64,000 nt of DNA from Deltaproteobacteria bacterium (lineage in GTDB: Bacteria; Myxococcota_A; Polyangia; Polyangiales; JADJMO01): contig JACPFM010000195.1 in the NCBI GenBank assembly GCA_016182965.1, positions 62,001 through 126,000 on the forward strand. Direction: 5' to 3'. The position numbers and the translations under genes were made by a program. The notes beneath the pieces are model-generated. The model made no database searches. It was given only the letters and a program-made list of their open reading frames with translations, and was not told where the DNA came from. Positions 29,456 through 39,211 of the stretch are shown here, piece after piece. Numbering within the stretch: position 1 is the first letter of the stretch; every line of letters starts with the position of its first letter.

Positions 29456-29782
29456 CCGGGGAGCTTACCAAGTCGTCGCGGAGGTCCCATGGGTCTCGCG
29501 CCAGGGAAACGCGAGCGAGCGACGCACGGTCGAGCCACGCCAGGCCCTCGAGGTCCGCCCTCGGTCCCGGCGTGCACCGACGTCGGCTGCCGCCGATCGC
29601 GTCGGCTTCGAACTGGCCACGTCTCGGAGTGATCACGACGCCCGCGGCGTGCGCATGGCGGCGCGCGCCCCCGGTCACGGCGGGCAGGCCGGCGCACGCG
29701 CCATGCGCAACTTCGCCGCGGTCGATGCCCGGCCCGAGCCGACCCGTCCACGGGAACGTCGCTTGCGAGGGTCTTCGTCGTG
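29456..29782. promoter_or_regulatory. Divergent spacer before the protein kinase gene
   Basis: No convincing gene. An 11-base inverted repeat TGCGCATGGCG (29650-29660) and its complement CGCCATGCGCA (29699-29709) brackets 38 bases about 75 bases upstream of the kinase start. It could form an operator pair or a leader hairpin. Nothing else stands out. Confidence 0.35.
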
Positions 29783-31219
29783 ATGTCGAAGAGTGCCATG
29801 TTCCGTCAGGCGGCCGCTCGAGTCGGCAAGCGGGTCCGCGGCAAGTGGGTCCTCGAGGAGCTCGTGGGTTTCGGCGGCATGGCCGCCGTGTACCGGGCGC
29901 GGCACCGCAACGGCGCCCGCGTCGCGATCAAGATGCTCCACGGCAACTCCGCTGCGTCGCGGGACCTCCGCGCACGCTTCGTCGGGGAGGGGTACGCCGC
30001 GAACCGCATCGACCATCCCGCGGTCGTGCGCGTCCTCGACGACGACGTCGACGAGCAGGGCACCCCGTTCCTCATCATGGACTTCGTCGAGGGGCGGACG
30101 CTGACCGCGGCGATCGCCGACGGATGCTTCGACGACGACCAGCTCCTCGAGGTCGCCGAGCAGGTCTGCGGCGCGCTGTCCGCCGCGCACGGGGCGGGCG
30201 TGGTGCACCGCGACCTGAAGCCCGACAACCTCCTCCTCGAGCCGAACGGCCGCATTCGGGTGCTCGACTTCGGCATCGCGCGGCTGATCGAGGACGACGA
30301 GAGCTACTACGGCACCACCACGGGCGTCGCGTTCGGGACGCCCGGGTTCATCTCGCCCGAGCAGGCCCTCGGCTTGCGCGACCAGATCGGACCCTGCAGC
30401 GATGTGTTCGGGCTCGGCGCGACGCTGTTCCACCTCGCGACCACCGAGTACCTCCACGCCGCGCGGACCCGCCAGGAGCTGCTCGTCCTCGTCGCGACGA
30501 AGCCTGCGCGCGCGCTGCGCGACGTCGCGCCCCACGTCTCGCCCGAGGTCGCCGCGATCGTGGATCGCGCCACCCGGATGGCGGTCGACGAGCGATGGCC
30601 GTCGGCGGCCGCCATGCTGCAGGCGGTCCGCGCGGTGCGCCGCGCGCGGCCAGGCGCGTTCGGCGGGAGCGCTTCGACGCCTTCGACCCTGCCGCCTCCG
30701 CCGCCGGAGCCGTCGCGCCCGAGGATCGCGGCGAGCGCGCTGCGCCGGCGGCGGGCCGCGCTCTCCGTCGCCTGCGCGATGATGCTGCTCGGCATCGGAT
30801 CCGCGTTCGCAGCGTCCGGACCGACGCGCGACGCATCCGCGGACGGGGCGGTCGAACCCGTGTCGGACGCGCCCCTCGTGGCGATGGACACGGCGATGGA
30901 CAAGGCGATGGACACGGCGATGAACACGGCGATGGACACCGAAGCCCGCGCCGCTCGGCCGCCGCGCGCCGTCGTCGACGACATGCGCGCCTCCGCGTGC
31001 ATCGACGGACCTCCGGCGGCGATCGGCGACGCGCGCGTCGTCCATCGGCCCGCGACGAAAGCCGCCCGTCCACCGATCAAGCCGCGCGCGCCCGGCAAGG
31101 CGGTGGTCGTGCCCAACCCCGTGCTGGTCGCCGAGACGCTGCGACTGAAGGATCAGCGGGACCTGGCCTTCGCGTGGAAGGATCATCGCTACGCGGCGCT
31201 CGCGATGTCGCGCCGGTGA
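29783..31219 (+). CDS. Serine/threonine protein kinase with C-terminal membrane helix
   Basis: A 478-residue Hanks-type kinase. Visible motifs are the glycine loop LVGFGGMAAVY (residues 28-37), the ATP lysine in VAIKML (Lys50), the catalytic VVHRDLKPDN (near 140), the DFG motif (near 162) and FGTPGFISPEQA in place of the usual APE. A Pro-rich linker leads to one membrane helix near residues 324-346 (LSVACAMMLLGIGSAFAAS). The extracytoplasmic tail of about 130 residues contains a four-fold MDTAM-type repeat from 12-base DNA units and ends with basic residues. It probably phosphorylates cytoplasmic targets in response to an external or envelope cue. ATG 29783 follows a GTG, so the exact start is uncertain. 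No partner phosphatase is adjacent. Confidence 0.92.
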   Translation: MSKSAMFRQAAARVGKRVRGKWVLEELVGFGGMAAVYRARHRNGARVAIKMLHGNSAASRDLRARFVGEGYAANRIDHPAVVRVLDDDVDEQGTPFLIMDFVEGRTLTAAIADGCFDDDQLLEVAEQVCGALSAAHGAGVVHRDLKPDNLLLEPNGRIRVLDFGIARLIEDDESYYGTTTGVAFGTPGFISPEQALGLRDQIGPCSDVFGLGATLFHLATTEYLHAARTRQELLVLVATKPARALRDVAPHVSPEVAAIVDRATRMAVDERWPSAAAMLQAVRAVRRARPGAFGGSASTPSTLPPPPPEPSRPRIAASALRRRRAALSVACAMMLLGIGSAFAASGPTRDASADGAVEPVSDAPLVAMDTAMDKAMDTAMNTAMDTEARAARPPRAVVDDMRASACIDGPPAAIGDARVVHRPATKAARPPIKPRAPGKAVVVPNPVLVAETLRLKDQRDLAFAWKDHRYAALAMSRR

Positions 31220-31336
31220 GGCGCGATCCGCGTAATCTTCACTCGCGCTCGTCCGCCGAGACGCGGAAGCCCCGCGCGGCTCGACGGGTCGAGCTCGAGC
31301 GTCCGCTCGACGACGGGTCCTGGCACGTGCCTCGCT

Positions 31337-31909
31337 GTGCTCGATGCCGTGTTCCCCACGCGCTCACTCGCTCTCGGGTTCGCGGCTCTGCTTCCGCTCG
31401 TCACGAGCGCGTGCGCAGGTCGGCGCGGCGCGTCTCCGGGCGCCTCGGCTGTGACCGCCTCGCACCTCGAAGCGGCGGAGAGCCCGATCGTCTCGTCCGG
31501 CACGAGCTTCCGCGCGCGCCTCGAGGGGCCGCTCTCGTCCGACCGGGCGCGCATCGGCGAGCCGCTGACCGCGCGCCTCGACGAGCCGCTGGTCGCCGGC
31601 GACGGCACGGTCGTGGCGCCGCGTGGAACCAGGCTCACCGGTCGTGTGCTCGAGGTCGAGCGCGACCACGTGATCGCGCGCTTCGATCGGCTGCACGTCG
31701 ACGGCCGTGCGTACCCGATCTTCCCGACCCTGGTCCGCGCGGATCGGATGCCGCCGCGCACCGGCGGCGGGCCGGCGGCGGAGGACACTCCGGCCGACAC
31801 GCGCGGCCCGGCCGTGCCGATCGTCCTCGCGCGCCCGTTCGCGCTCCCTCCCTCGACGACGGGGCAGGAGGTCCAGGGCGCCGGCGAGGTCGATCGCACG
31901 TTCCAGTGA
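31337..31909 (+). CDS. Small lipoprotein with TrbI-like beta domain
   Basis: A 190-residue exported lipoprotein (lipobox region LLPLVTSAC). The mature domain reads GTSFRARLEGPLSSDRARIGEPLTARLDEPLV and then VAPRGTRLTGRVLEVERDHV. This alternating strand pattern is seen in many small bacterial lipoproteins and, more distantly, in the VirB10/TrbI barrel edge. Function is unknown. GTG 31337 is taken as the start, and GTG 31349 would also give a usable signal. It lies 117 bases after the kinase stop. Confidence 0.68.
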   Translation: MLDAVFPTRSLALGFAALLPLVTSACAGRRGASPGASAVTASHLEAAESPIVSSGTSFRARLEGPLSSDRARIGEPLTARLDEPLVAGDGTVVAPRGTRLTGRVLEVERDHVIARFDRLHVDGRAYPIFPTLVRADRMPPRTGGGPAAEDTPADTRGPAVPIVLARPFALPPSTTGQEVQGAGEVDRTFQ

Positions 31910-32040
31910 AGCGTGCCGATCGCGACTCGCGGGCGCGGGCTCGCGCCGCGAGCCCCGGGCGTGATCAGCACCGGCGCGAAGCGCCTTCGGCGCGGTCGCC
32001 GGCGATTCGCCCGTCCAGCGCTCGGTGCTAGGAAGGGACG

Positions 32041-33585
32041 ATGCTCCGGCGCCTGGTTCCTTCCCTCTCCGCGTTCGTCCTCGTCGTCGCGTGCTCGTCG
32101 CCCTCCGACGACACACCCGCCCGCGCTCGTTTCACGCCGCTGCCGCGCCTCGCGAGCGCGCCGACGACCGTCGACCGGATGCTGAGCCCGACCGCTTCGA
32201 AGCAGAAGTACACCGACGGCCCCAACCCCGCCGATCCCGACGCGCTCGCGAGCTACCTCACGCGCGGCTTCGGAGATCTCGCGCCCGCCGCCGGCGAGCC
32301 GCACGCGTCTCGCGCGATCGACGGGTCCACCCCGCCGCCCGCCGGGCCCCGCGCCAAGCGCCTCGTGCGCTTCGCCCACCTCGCCGATCTGCAGCTCGCC
32401 GACGACGAGTCGCCGAGCCGGCTCGCGCGCTTCGACTCGGCGGGCGCGACGTCGTCGGCCGCCCGGCCGCAGGACATGTACCTGTGCCGCATGGCCAACG
32501 CCGCCGTGCGCACGATCAACGCGCTCCACGTGAAGGACCCGATCGCGTTCACGCTGATGGGCGGCGACAACGCCGACGACGCGCAGACCAACGAGGTCGA
32601 TTGGGTGCTCGGCATCCTCTCGGGCGCGTCGGAGCTCGAGTGCGACTCCGGCTCCGACGACGATCCCGTCGCGGGGCCGGACAACGACGGCAAAGATCCC
32701 TTCGCCGCCGAGGGGCTCTCGATGCCCTGGAAGTGGGTCACCGGCAACCACGACATCCTCGTGCAGGGCAACCTCCCGGTCGACGCCGAACGGCGCGCCA
32801 CGACGGTCGGCAACTACGCCGCCGCCGGGACGCGTGACTACCTGACCGGAGGGAAGATCGAGACCGGCGAATTCGTCGTCGCCGACCCCAAGCGCGCGCT
32901 GCTCAACGGTGTCGAGCTGATGGCGAAGCTCGCCGCGCACGGCGACGGCCACGGCATCGGCGCCCCTCAGAAGGCGTCGGGCCGCGCGACCTACACGTTC
33001 GACGTCGCTGACACCCCGCTCCGCGTCCTGGTCATCGACACCGCGCACGAGAACGGCGGGTCGGAGGGCGTCATCCGGCAGTCGCACTTCGACGCGGAGA
33101 TCAAGCCGGCCCTCGACGAGGCCAAGGCCAAGGGCAAGTGGGTCATCCTCGCGTCGCACCACGCGACGAGCAGCCTCGGCGACGGCACGGGGTTGGGCGG
33201 CACGAAGGTGGCCGACGCGCTGACGCCGACGCAGTGGGAGACGCTGCTCGCCGGATACCCCAACGTCATCATCAGCATGGTCGGGCACTCGCACCGGCAT
33301 CGGGTGAACATCATCGGGACCGAGGCTGGTCATCGCTACTGGGAGGTGATGACCAGCGCGATCGCCGACTGGCCGCACCAGTTCCGCGTCGTCGAGATCT
33401 TCGATCAGGACAACGGTTGGCTGATGATGCGCGCAACCTGCGTCGACCTCGCCGTCGAGGGCGATCGCGTCGCCGAGGACGGTCGCCGCGCCGGCGTCGT
33501 CGATCTGATGTCCGGCTGGCTGCCGAAGGATGCGGCCGCAGTCGCCGACCGCAACGTGGAGCTCTGGATCAAGAAGCCGCTGTAG
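32041..33585 (+). CDS. Metallophosphoesterase lipoprotein (TIGR03767-like)
   Basis: A 514-residue exported protein with lipobox FVLVVAC and then SSPSDD. Two-metal calcineurin-like motifs appear in order: FAHLADLQLADD, LMGGDNADDA, VTGNHD, ILASHHATSS and MVGHSHRHRV. This set and the length match the actinobacterial/myxobacterial metallophosphoesterase family often labelled PPA1498. Substrate is unknown; phosphodiester or phosphomonoester hydrolysis outside the cytoplasm is expected. ATG 32041 has a strong AGGAAGGGA Shine-Dalgarno. A T7 run (33648-33654) 60 bases after the stop may mark its terminator. Confidence 0.86.
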   Translation: MLRRLVPSLSAFVLVVACSSPSDDTPARARFTPLPRLASAPTTVDRMLSPTASKQKYTDGPNPADPDALASYLTRGFGDLAPAAGEPHASRAIDGSTPPPAGPRAKRLVRFAHLADLQLADDESPSRLARFDSAGATSSAARPQDMYLCRMANAAVRTINALHVKDPIAFTLMGGDNADDAQTNEVDWVLGILSGASELECDSGSDDDPVAGPDNDGKDPFAAEGLSMPWKWVTGNHDILVQGNLPVDAERRATTVGNYAAAGTRDYLTGGKIETGEFVVADPKRALLNGVELMAKLAAHGDGHGIGAPQKASGRATYTFDVADTPLRVLVIDTAHENGGSEGVIRQSHFDAEIKPALDEAKAKGKWVILASHHATSSLGDGTGLGGTKVADALTPTQWETLLAGYPNVIISMVGHSHRHRVNIIGTEAGHRYWEVMTSAIADWPHQFRVVEIFDQDNGWLMMRATCVDLAVEGDRVAEDGRRAGVVDLMSGWLPKDAAAVADRNVELWIKKPL

Positions 33586-33720
33586 GCCTGCTCGCCCTCC
33601 ACGGCTCGCGGATCGGGATGGCGGCACCCGCGGGATCCGGCGTTTCGTTTTTTTCGAAGGCGGCGAAGATCGTGCAGCGCGGGTGAACCAACGCGCGTAG
33701 GCTCGCGCGCGGAGGGGAGC

Positions 33721-36700
33721 ATGAATCGAACCGCGCTGTTGCTCGCGATCGTCGGGCTCGGCTGCAACAGCGCGCACTCGGGCACGGACCTGCCGGTGGC
33801 CTCGGCCGCCGGCGCGTTCGAGGTGCTCGGCGCGACACCGGCTCTCGCCGGATCGGTCGAGGGCGCGTGGCCGCTGACGCGAGTCGGCGAGGGGTTTCAG
33901 GGCCCCCGAGGCGGGCCCCTCGCCGTCGACCTCCCCGGCCGAGCGGGTGGTGTCATGCACCTCTCGAACACGGCGACTCCCGACGCCTGGGTCGACGTCG
34001 CGCCCGAGGGCGTCGAGGCGGTGGCGGCGTCACTCGCCCCGCGCGGCGTCGCGTTCGTCGGCGCCCTCGACGACGGTGACATCGCGCTGCTCGCATCGCC
34101 GCTGTTCGTCGAAGACGCTCGCATCCTGCGCGGGGCGGGGCGGCACGTCGCCCGCTATCGGCTGGGCCTCGGCCCCGCCGTCGCCTCCGTCCGGGCGCGC
34201 GAGGGTCGGATCGAGTGCGTCGACGCGCGCGGCAAGGTCCTGCTCGGCACCGCGCCGATCTTCGCGGTCGACGCCGGTGGCACGCGCGTCGAGCTCTCGC
34301 CGCGGGTCACGATGGGCGATCGAGGCGCGCACGTCGAGATCACCCTCGACGCGCCCGGGCTCGTGCCGCCGATCGTGATCGACCCGGTGTGGAGCACCGT
34401 CAGCCCGATGGCGCAGCCGCGCTGGTCGCCGGGGACGGTGGTGCTCTCCGACGGGAAGATCTTGGTCGCGGGCGGAAACGACGCGACGAGCACGACGACC
34501 AGGAGCGCCGAGGTCTACGATCCGGCCTCGAACACCTGGACCACCGTCGGGTCCATGCTCAACGAGCACGCCCGCCTTCGGCTCGTGCTGCTCGCGAGCG
34601 GCCGCGTCTTGACGGCAGCCAACATGCCCGAGATCTACGATCCGGTCTCCCGATCGTGGTCGCCAGCGGGCGCGTCGTCGCCGAGCTACGTCGGGAGCGC
34701 CGGCTTTCTCGCCAAGACCGGCAAGGCCGTCACGTTCTTCCACTATGGCGACTCGCCCGCCGCGATGGCGTTCACGCGCATCTACGACGAGGGCTCCAAC
34801 ACCTGGAGCAGCGGCGCGCCGCTCCCTACGCGCGCGGCGGCACCAGCGAGGCCATGCTCCCCGACGGCCGGGTGCTCGTCGTCGGCGGCTACGACTCCAA
34901 CAAGGGCACCGGCTACTCGAACGCCGATCTGTACGATCCGGCGACCGACACCTGGACGGCGACGACGCCACGTCCGGTGCGTGCCGCGTATGCCGCGCAC
35001 GTCGCGCTGCCTTCCGGGAAGGTCCTCGTCGCGGGCGGGCACATCCCGCTCGCCGGCGGCACGTCGACCGCGCAGCTCTTCGATCCCGCAACCGCCACCT
35101 GGACGTCGGTCGCGGCGCTGCCCCTCTACGATCCGGGGCTGACCGCGATCGGCGCCGGACGCGCGCTTCTGACGCCGAGGTGGTCCACGCCGATCGAGCC
35201 GACCTTCGTGTTCGACGAGCTCGGTGGGGCGTTCCGGTCGACGACCGACGCGCCGCTGCTCGCGGCGGCGGCGATCCCGCTCGGCGGTGGGCGCGTGCTG
35301 CTCGCGGGGGGCCAGCTGTCCACGGGGACGATCGTGGCGACGGCGGCCATCTGGCAAGGCGCTGCGCTCGGCGTGACGTGCACGGCGGATCGCGTCGGAG
35401 ACTGCGCGTCGCTGTTCTGCGCGGACGGCGTGTGCTGCGACAAGGCATGCACCGGACCGTGCGAGCAGTGCGCCGCGAGCGGCAGCAGCGGTTCGTGCAC
35501 GGCGATGACCGGCGCGCCCCACGTGGGGCGCAGCTGTGCGCCCTTCGCGTCGTGCTCGGCCGGGTCCTGCGCCGCGACGTGCGCCGCGGACACCGACTGC
35601 ATCACGACCGCCTACTGCGTCGGCGCGGCCTGTGTCGCTCGGAAGGGCGCCGGCGCGACCTGCACCGCGACGAGGGAGTGCGCCGCCGGTTCGAGCTGCG
35701 TCGACGGCGTGTGCTGCGGCTCCGCGTGCACCGGTCAGTGCGAGGCGTGTGACGTGCCCGGCTACGAGGGCACCTGCACCGCCGTCGTCGGCGCGCCGCG
35801 AGGCAGTCGCGCGCCGTGCACCGACTTCGCGAAGGAGTGCGGTCAGGTGTGTGACGGCACGACCACCGCGACCTGCGTCTACCTGCCGGCCGGACGACGG
35901 CCCTGCGGCAAGAACGCGTGCGTCGACGGCAAGGAGACGCACGCGAGCCTCTGCGACGACAAGGGAGCGTGCGCCGACGCGCCGAAATCCTGCGGCGCCT
36001 ACGCGTGCGGCGTCGCGTCGTGCCTCGCGGCCTGCGCGACGAAGGCCGAGTGCGCCGCCGGCAACGTCTGCGTCCTCGGCGCGTGCGTCCCCGCGCCCGG
36101 GCTCGGTGAGCCGTGCAAGACCGGCGCGGAGTGCTCGACCGGGTTCTGCACCGACGGCGTCTGCTGCGGCCTGCCGAGCTGCGGCGCCGGTGCCACCTGC
36201 GCGACGCCTGGCAAGGCGGGCACCTGCACGAAGCTCGCGGGCGTCGCCTGCCTCGGCAAGGACGAGTGCGCGTCGGGCAAGTGCGTCGACGGCGTGTGCT
36301 GCGACAGCGATTGCACGGGCCAGTGCGAGGCCTGCGACGTGCCGGCGCTCACCGGCAAGTGCTCGCCCGCGCGAGGGAAGCCGCGCGGCGGCCGGGCGGC
36401 GTGCGCAGGCGGCAGCGGCCTCTGCGATGCGCGGTCGTGTGACGGCAAGGAGGCGACGTCGTGCGCGGCGTTCGCCGGCCCGGAGGTCTCGTGCCGCGAG
36501 CCGAGCTGCAAGGACGGCAACGCCAGCGCGCCTGCGTCCTGCGACGGCGCGGGCGCGTGTCCCGCGGTCGTCACGAAATCCTGCGGCGGCTTCGCGTGCG
36601 ACGCGGAAGGCATCGCATGCCGCGAGACGTGCGCCTCCGATGAGCACTGCCTCGCAGACTTTCGCTGCAACGGCGGCGTCTGCCGCCCCGCGGCGCCGAC

Positions 36701-36968
36701 GTGCTCGACCGATTTCGCGAGCCGCATCGGCGTCGACGGCGTGACCACGCCGTGCGCCCCGTTCCGCTGTCGCGCGGGCGAGTGCCCGACGACGTGCGGC
36801 ACCTCGAGCGACTGCGTCCCCGGAACGGCCTGCGCGGACGGCGCGTGCGTGAGCGCCGAGACGTCGACCGACGACGGCGGCTGCACGTGGTCGCCGCGCG
36901 CGCGCGGACCCTCCGGCGGCCTCGCGCTCGTCGGGCTCGCGATGCTGCTCGTATTGCGGCGGCGGCGA
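33721..36968 (+). pseudogene. Kelch/Cys-rich surface protein with MYXO-CTERM-like end; one-base frameshift
   Basis: About 1080 residues if repaired. A lipoprotein-like start (LLLAIVGLGC) has a GGAGGGGAG Shine-Dalgarno. It leads to a beta region and then Kelch-type repeats (VVLSDGKILVAGGND, AEVYDPASNTWTT). At about 34825 the frame breaks: ATG 33721 runs on into Arg-rich nonsense, while the Kelch sequence resumes one frame back as YARGGTSEAMLPDGRVLVVG. An extra C in the CCC at 34824-34826 would restore APLPYARGG. Cys-rich modules (FCADGVCCDKACTGPCEQC and similar) follow. A MYXO-CTERM-like tail ends the domain: Gly-Gly-Cys, a hydrophobic helix and RRRR (to 36968). No stop follows; the frame continues into the next protein. 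Either a sequencing error or a genuine pseudogene. Confidence 0.75.
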
Positions 36969-38510
36969 TCGCCGCTCGGGTTCTTCGGCCTCGCCGCGTG
37001 GCTCGCGGCGTGCAGCCCACGCGAGGAGCGCCCGCTCCCGACGGCCCGCGTGGCGCAGCCGATGATCCTCGGAGGCACGACGACCTTCGCGTATCGCAGC
37101 CCGTACGGGATCGGCCTCGCCGGGGGCGGCGCGCTCATCACCGACAACGCGAACAGCCACCGCGAGCGCCTCGGCCCGACGGGCAGCTGGAAGGATGTCT
37201 CTGCCGCTCGCTGGTTCCAGGTGCCCGTATCGATCGGGGGGGGCGACGGCCTCGTGTTCTCCGTGATCGATTCGACCCCGGGCGCGGAGATCCTGGCGAC
37301 GGAGGTCTTCGATCCCGTCACCGACACCTGGACCGCGAAGGCTCCTCCGCCGAGGCCGCACCTGTTCGGTTGGAGCGCGCGCGTCGGGGCCGGCAAGGTC
37401 CTCCTCGGCAACGGCAGGCCGAGCGCGGCGACGTCCGCCTGCACCGCGGCCGTCGACCTGTACGATCCGGTGGCGAACAGCTGGACCAGCGTGGCCCCGA
37501 CGTCGGTGCCCCGCTGTGGGGCGGCGGTCGTCACGCTGCCGGACGGCAAGGTCGTCGTCGCGAGCGGCGGCGACATGACCGGCTTCGTCTCCACCGCCGA
37601 GCTCTTCGATCCGGCGACGAATGCGTGGTCGAGCGCCGGCGCCATGGACAGCGGACTGCAGTCCCCGCAGGGCGTCCTCGTCGGCAGCAAGGTGCTCGTC
37701 GTGGGAATGTCGGCGTTTCTCTACGACCCGACGACCAACACCTGGACCAACGTGCCGTCGCGCACGCGCATGCAGCCCGGCATGGCGGTCCTGCCGTCGG
37801 GCCGCGTGCTGCTGGTCGGAGGCACCGGCGACGACGCGGTCGAGGTCTTCGACCCGACGACGAAGACGTTCCTCCCGGCGGGCCGGAGCGCGTTCGTGCG
37901 GAAAGAGACGACGGCCATCGCGATGACGGACGGCCGCGTCGTGATCGTCGGCGGGAGCATGGACGGCGTCGGCAGCATCCTCGAGGCCGAGATCTTCACC
38001 GAGCAGCCGATGGGCAGCGCCTGCGTCGCCGACGGCGAGTGTACGAGCGCGCACTGCGTCGACGGCCGCTGCTGCGACAAGGCGTGCAACGGCGCGTGCG
38101 AGGCGTGCAACCTCGCGGGCAAGCTCGGCACCTGCAGCCCGGTGACCGGCGCTCCAGCCGCGGGCCACCCGAGCTGTGCGCCCGCCGCCACCTGCGCCGC
38201 GGGCGCGTGCAAGACCTCGTGCACCGCGGACACCGAGTGCTGCGTGACCCGCGATCTCTGCTGCAGGCGGCGTTCGCGGCGCGTCGCCGCCGTGGCGCGA
38301 CGAGAGACGGGTGCGCGCCACCCGACCGCTCGTCCCCCCCGCGCCCCGGGGGCGGCACCCCCGGTTCGCCGATCTCCTCCGGCGAGAGCTCCTGAGCAAC
38401 CAGCCGACCTCCGCGCTCGCATGCCCTCGCACGGCGGCCGAGTGCCTGCCCGGCATGCAGAACCATGGCGACGCCGCTCCCGAACGCAAGTCGTTCACTC
38501 TGCCGTGTGA
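36954..38510 (+). CDS. Second Kelch-repeat lipoprotein, fused in frame behind the first
   Basis: A Kelch protein of about 518 residues if started at TTG 36954, which yields a textbook lipoprotein signal (RRRRSPLGFFGLAAWLAAC then SPREE). ATG 36942 is the nearest alternative. It has at least five Kelch-type blades (FDPVTDTWTAKAPPPRP, LYDPVANSWTSVAPTS, VLPSGRVLLVGGTGDD) and one Cys-rich module (HCVDGRCCDKACNGACEAC). Its reading frame is the same as that of the upstream MYXO-CTERM protein, with no stop between. After TADTECCVTRDLCC the sequence turns Arg/Pro-rich, and a CCGGGGG/CCCCCGG hairpin (38346-38364) lies inside the frame. The true C-terminus is therefore probably lost or earlier. It may bind carbohydrate or protein at the surface. 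Confidence 0.7.
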   Translation: MRRRRSPLGFFGLAAWLAACSPREERPLPTARVAQPMILGGTTTFAYRSPYGIGLAGGGALITDNANSHRERLGPTGSWKDVSAARWFQVPVSIGGGDGLVFSVIDSTPGAEILATEVFDPVTDTWTAKAPPPRPHLFGWSARVGAGKVLLGNGRPSAATSACTAAVDLYDPVANSWTSVAPTSVPRCGAAVVTLPDGKVVVASGGDMTGFVSTAELFDPATNAWSSAGAMDSGLQSPQGVLVGSKVLVVGMSAFLYDPTTNTWTNVPSRTRMQPGMAVLPSGRVLLVGGTGDDAVEVFDPTTKTFLPAGRSAFVRKETTAIAMTDGRVVIVGGSMDGVGSILEAEIFTEQPMGSACVADGECTSAHCVDGRCCDKACNGACEACNLAGKLGTCSPVTGAPAAGHPSCAPAATCAAGACKTSCTADTECCVTRDLCCRRRSRRVAAVARRETGARHPTARPPRAPGAAPPVRRSPPARAPEQPADLRARMPSHGGRVPARHAEPWRRRSRTQVVHSAV

Positions 38511-38603
38511 AGCATCGACTTCGATGACGGCGGTCACGCAACGGGGACGAATACGCCAAGAAAGCCGATGACACGGCTGCATGGCCGGCCGTACCTTGAG
38601 CCG

Positions 38604-38960
38604 ATGAGCGAGTTCAACATGAAGGATCTGTCGCCGGGAGCGTTGCTCTCCGCAGTCACCACGGGCGAGGGCTTCACCAATCCTCGCCTCGTCGCGCTCG
38701 CCGCCGCCGGTCTCGGCGTCCTGCTGGCCGCCGGCAACTTCGTCCTGATCTTCGTTCTCAATCGGTACTACCCGTACCTCCTGGGCGTCGCGCCGATCCT
38801 CGTCCTCGGCGGCGTGTTCATGCTCGCCACCGGCGAGCCGAAGTTCCGCGGCGAAGGACAGACCGCCCCGATGTGGACGCGCGCCGGGCTCGCCGGATCG
38901 ATGATCCTCGGCCTCGCCATCGGCGCTGCCCTCGTGTTCCTCGTTCACTGGGGGCCGTGA
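38604..38960 (+). CDS. Small integral membrane protein, three helices
   Basis: A 118-residue protein with three hydrophobic segments: near residues 29-53 (LVALAAAGLGVLLAAG), near 57-77 (LLGVAPILVLGGVFMLA) and near 95-117 (LAGSMILGLAIGAALVFLV). A GEPKFRGEGQTAP loop joins the second and third. No family was recognised. Start ATG 38604 is plausible, although the Shine-Dalgarno is weak. It converges with the YceI cluster after a gap of only 26 bases. Confidence 0.62.
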   Translation: MSEFNMKDLSPGALLSAVTTGEGFTNPRLVALAAAGLGVLLAAGNFVLIFVLNRYYPYLLGVAPILVLGGVFMLATGEPKFRGEGQTAPMWTRAGLAGSMILGLAIGAALVFLVHWGP

Positions 38961-38986
38961 AACCGTCGCGCGAAGCCACGGCCAGC

Positions 38987-39175
38987 TCAAGGCGCGCTCG
39001 TCGAAGGCGCGGTGCCTGACGCACTGCTTGGTGCGCTCGGGTAGGGGATGTCGCTCGGGTCCGGCGTATGCGCGCGGGGCTCTCCGCCACCGCACGCGGT
39101 CAGCGCGCGGCCGCAGGCGAGCGCCAACGCGAGTCCACAAGCGATCACCCAACCGACCGACCGGAGCGCGCGCAT
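38987..39175 (-). CDS. Very small lipoprotein, Ser/Pro-rich
   Basis: A 62-residue exported protein: a signal with two possible lipoboxes (LALALAC or RALTAC) followed by GGGEPRAHTPDPSDIPYP and an Ala/Ser/Pro tail. It starts 36 bases after the YceI stop on the same strand and uses GC-rich third positions. It was too short to find by length alone but has the full look of a small lipoprotein. Function is unknown; it is likely cotranscribed with yceI. Confidence 0.55.
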   Translation of the reverse strand: MRALRSVGWVIACGLALALACGRALTACGGGEPRAHTPDPSDIPYPSAPSSASGTAPSTSAP

Positions 39176-39211
39176 CCCTCGTTCGAGCGAGTCACCGCCG
39201 AAGGCGTTGCG

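Noticed and set aside
34782-39152. Minus-strand frame of about 1450 codons across the Kelch region
   Set aside because: Ala/Arg/Gly-rich shadow caused by GC bias; the plus strand has Kelch and Cys-rich modules.
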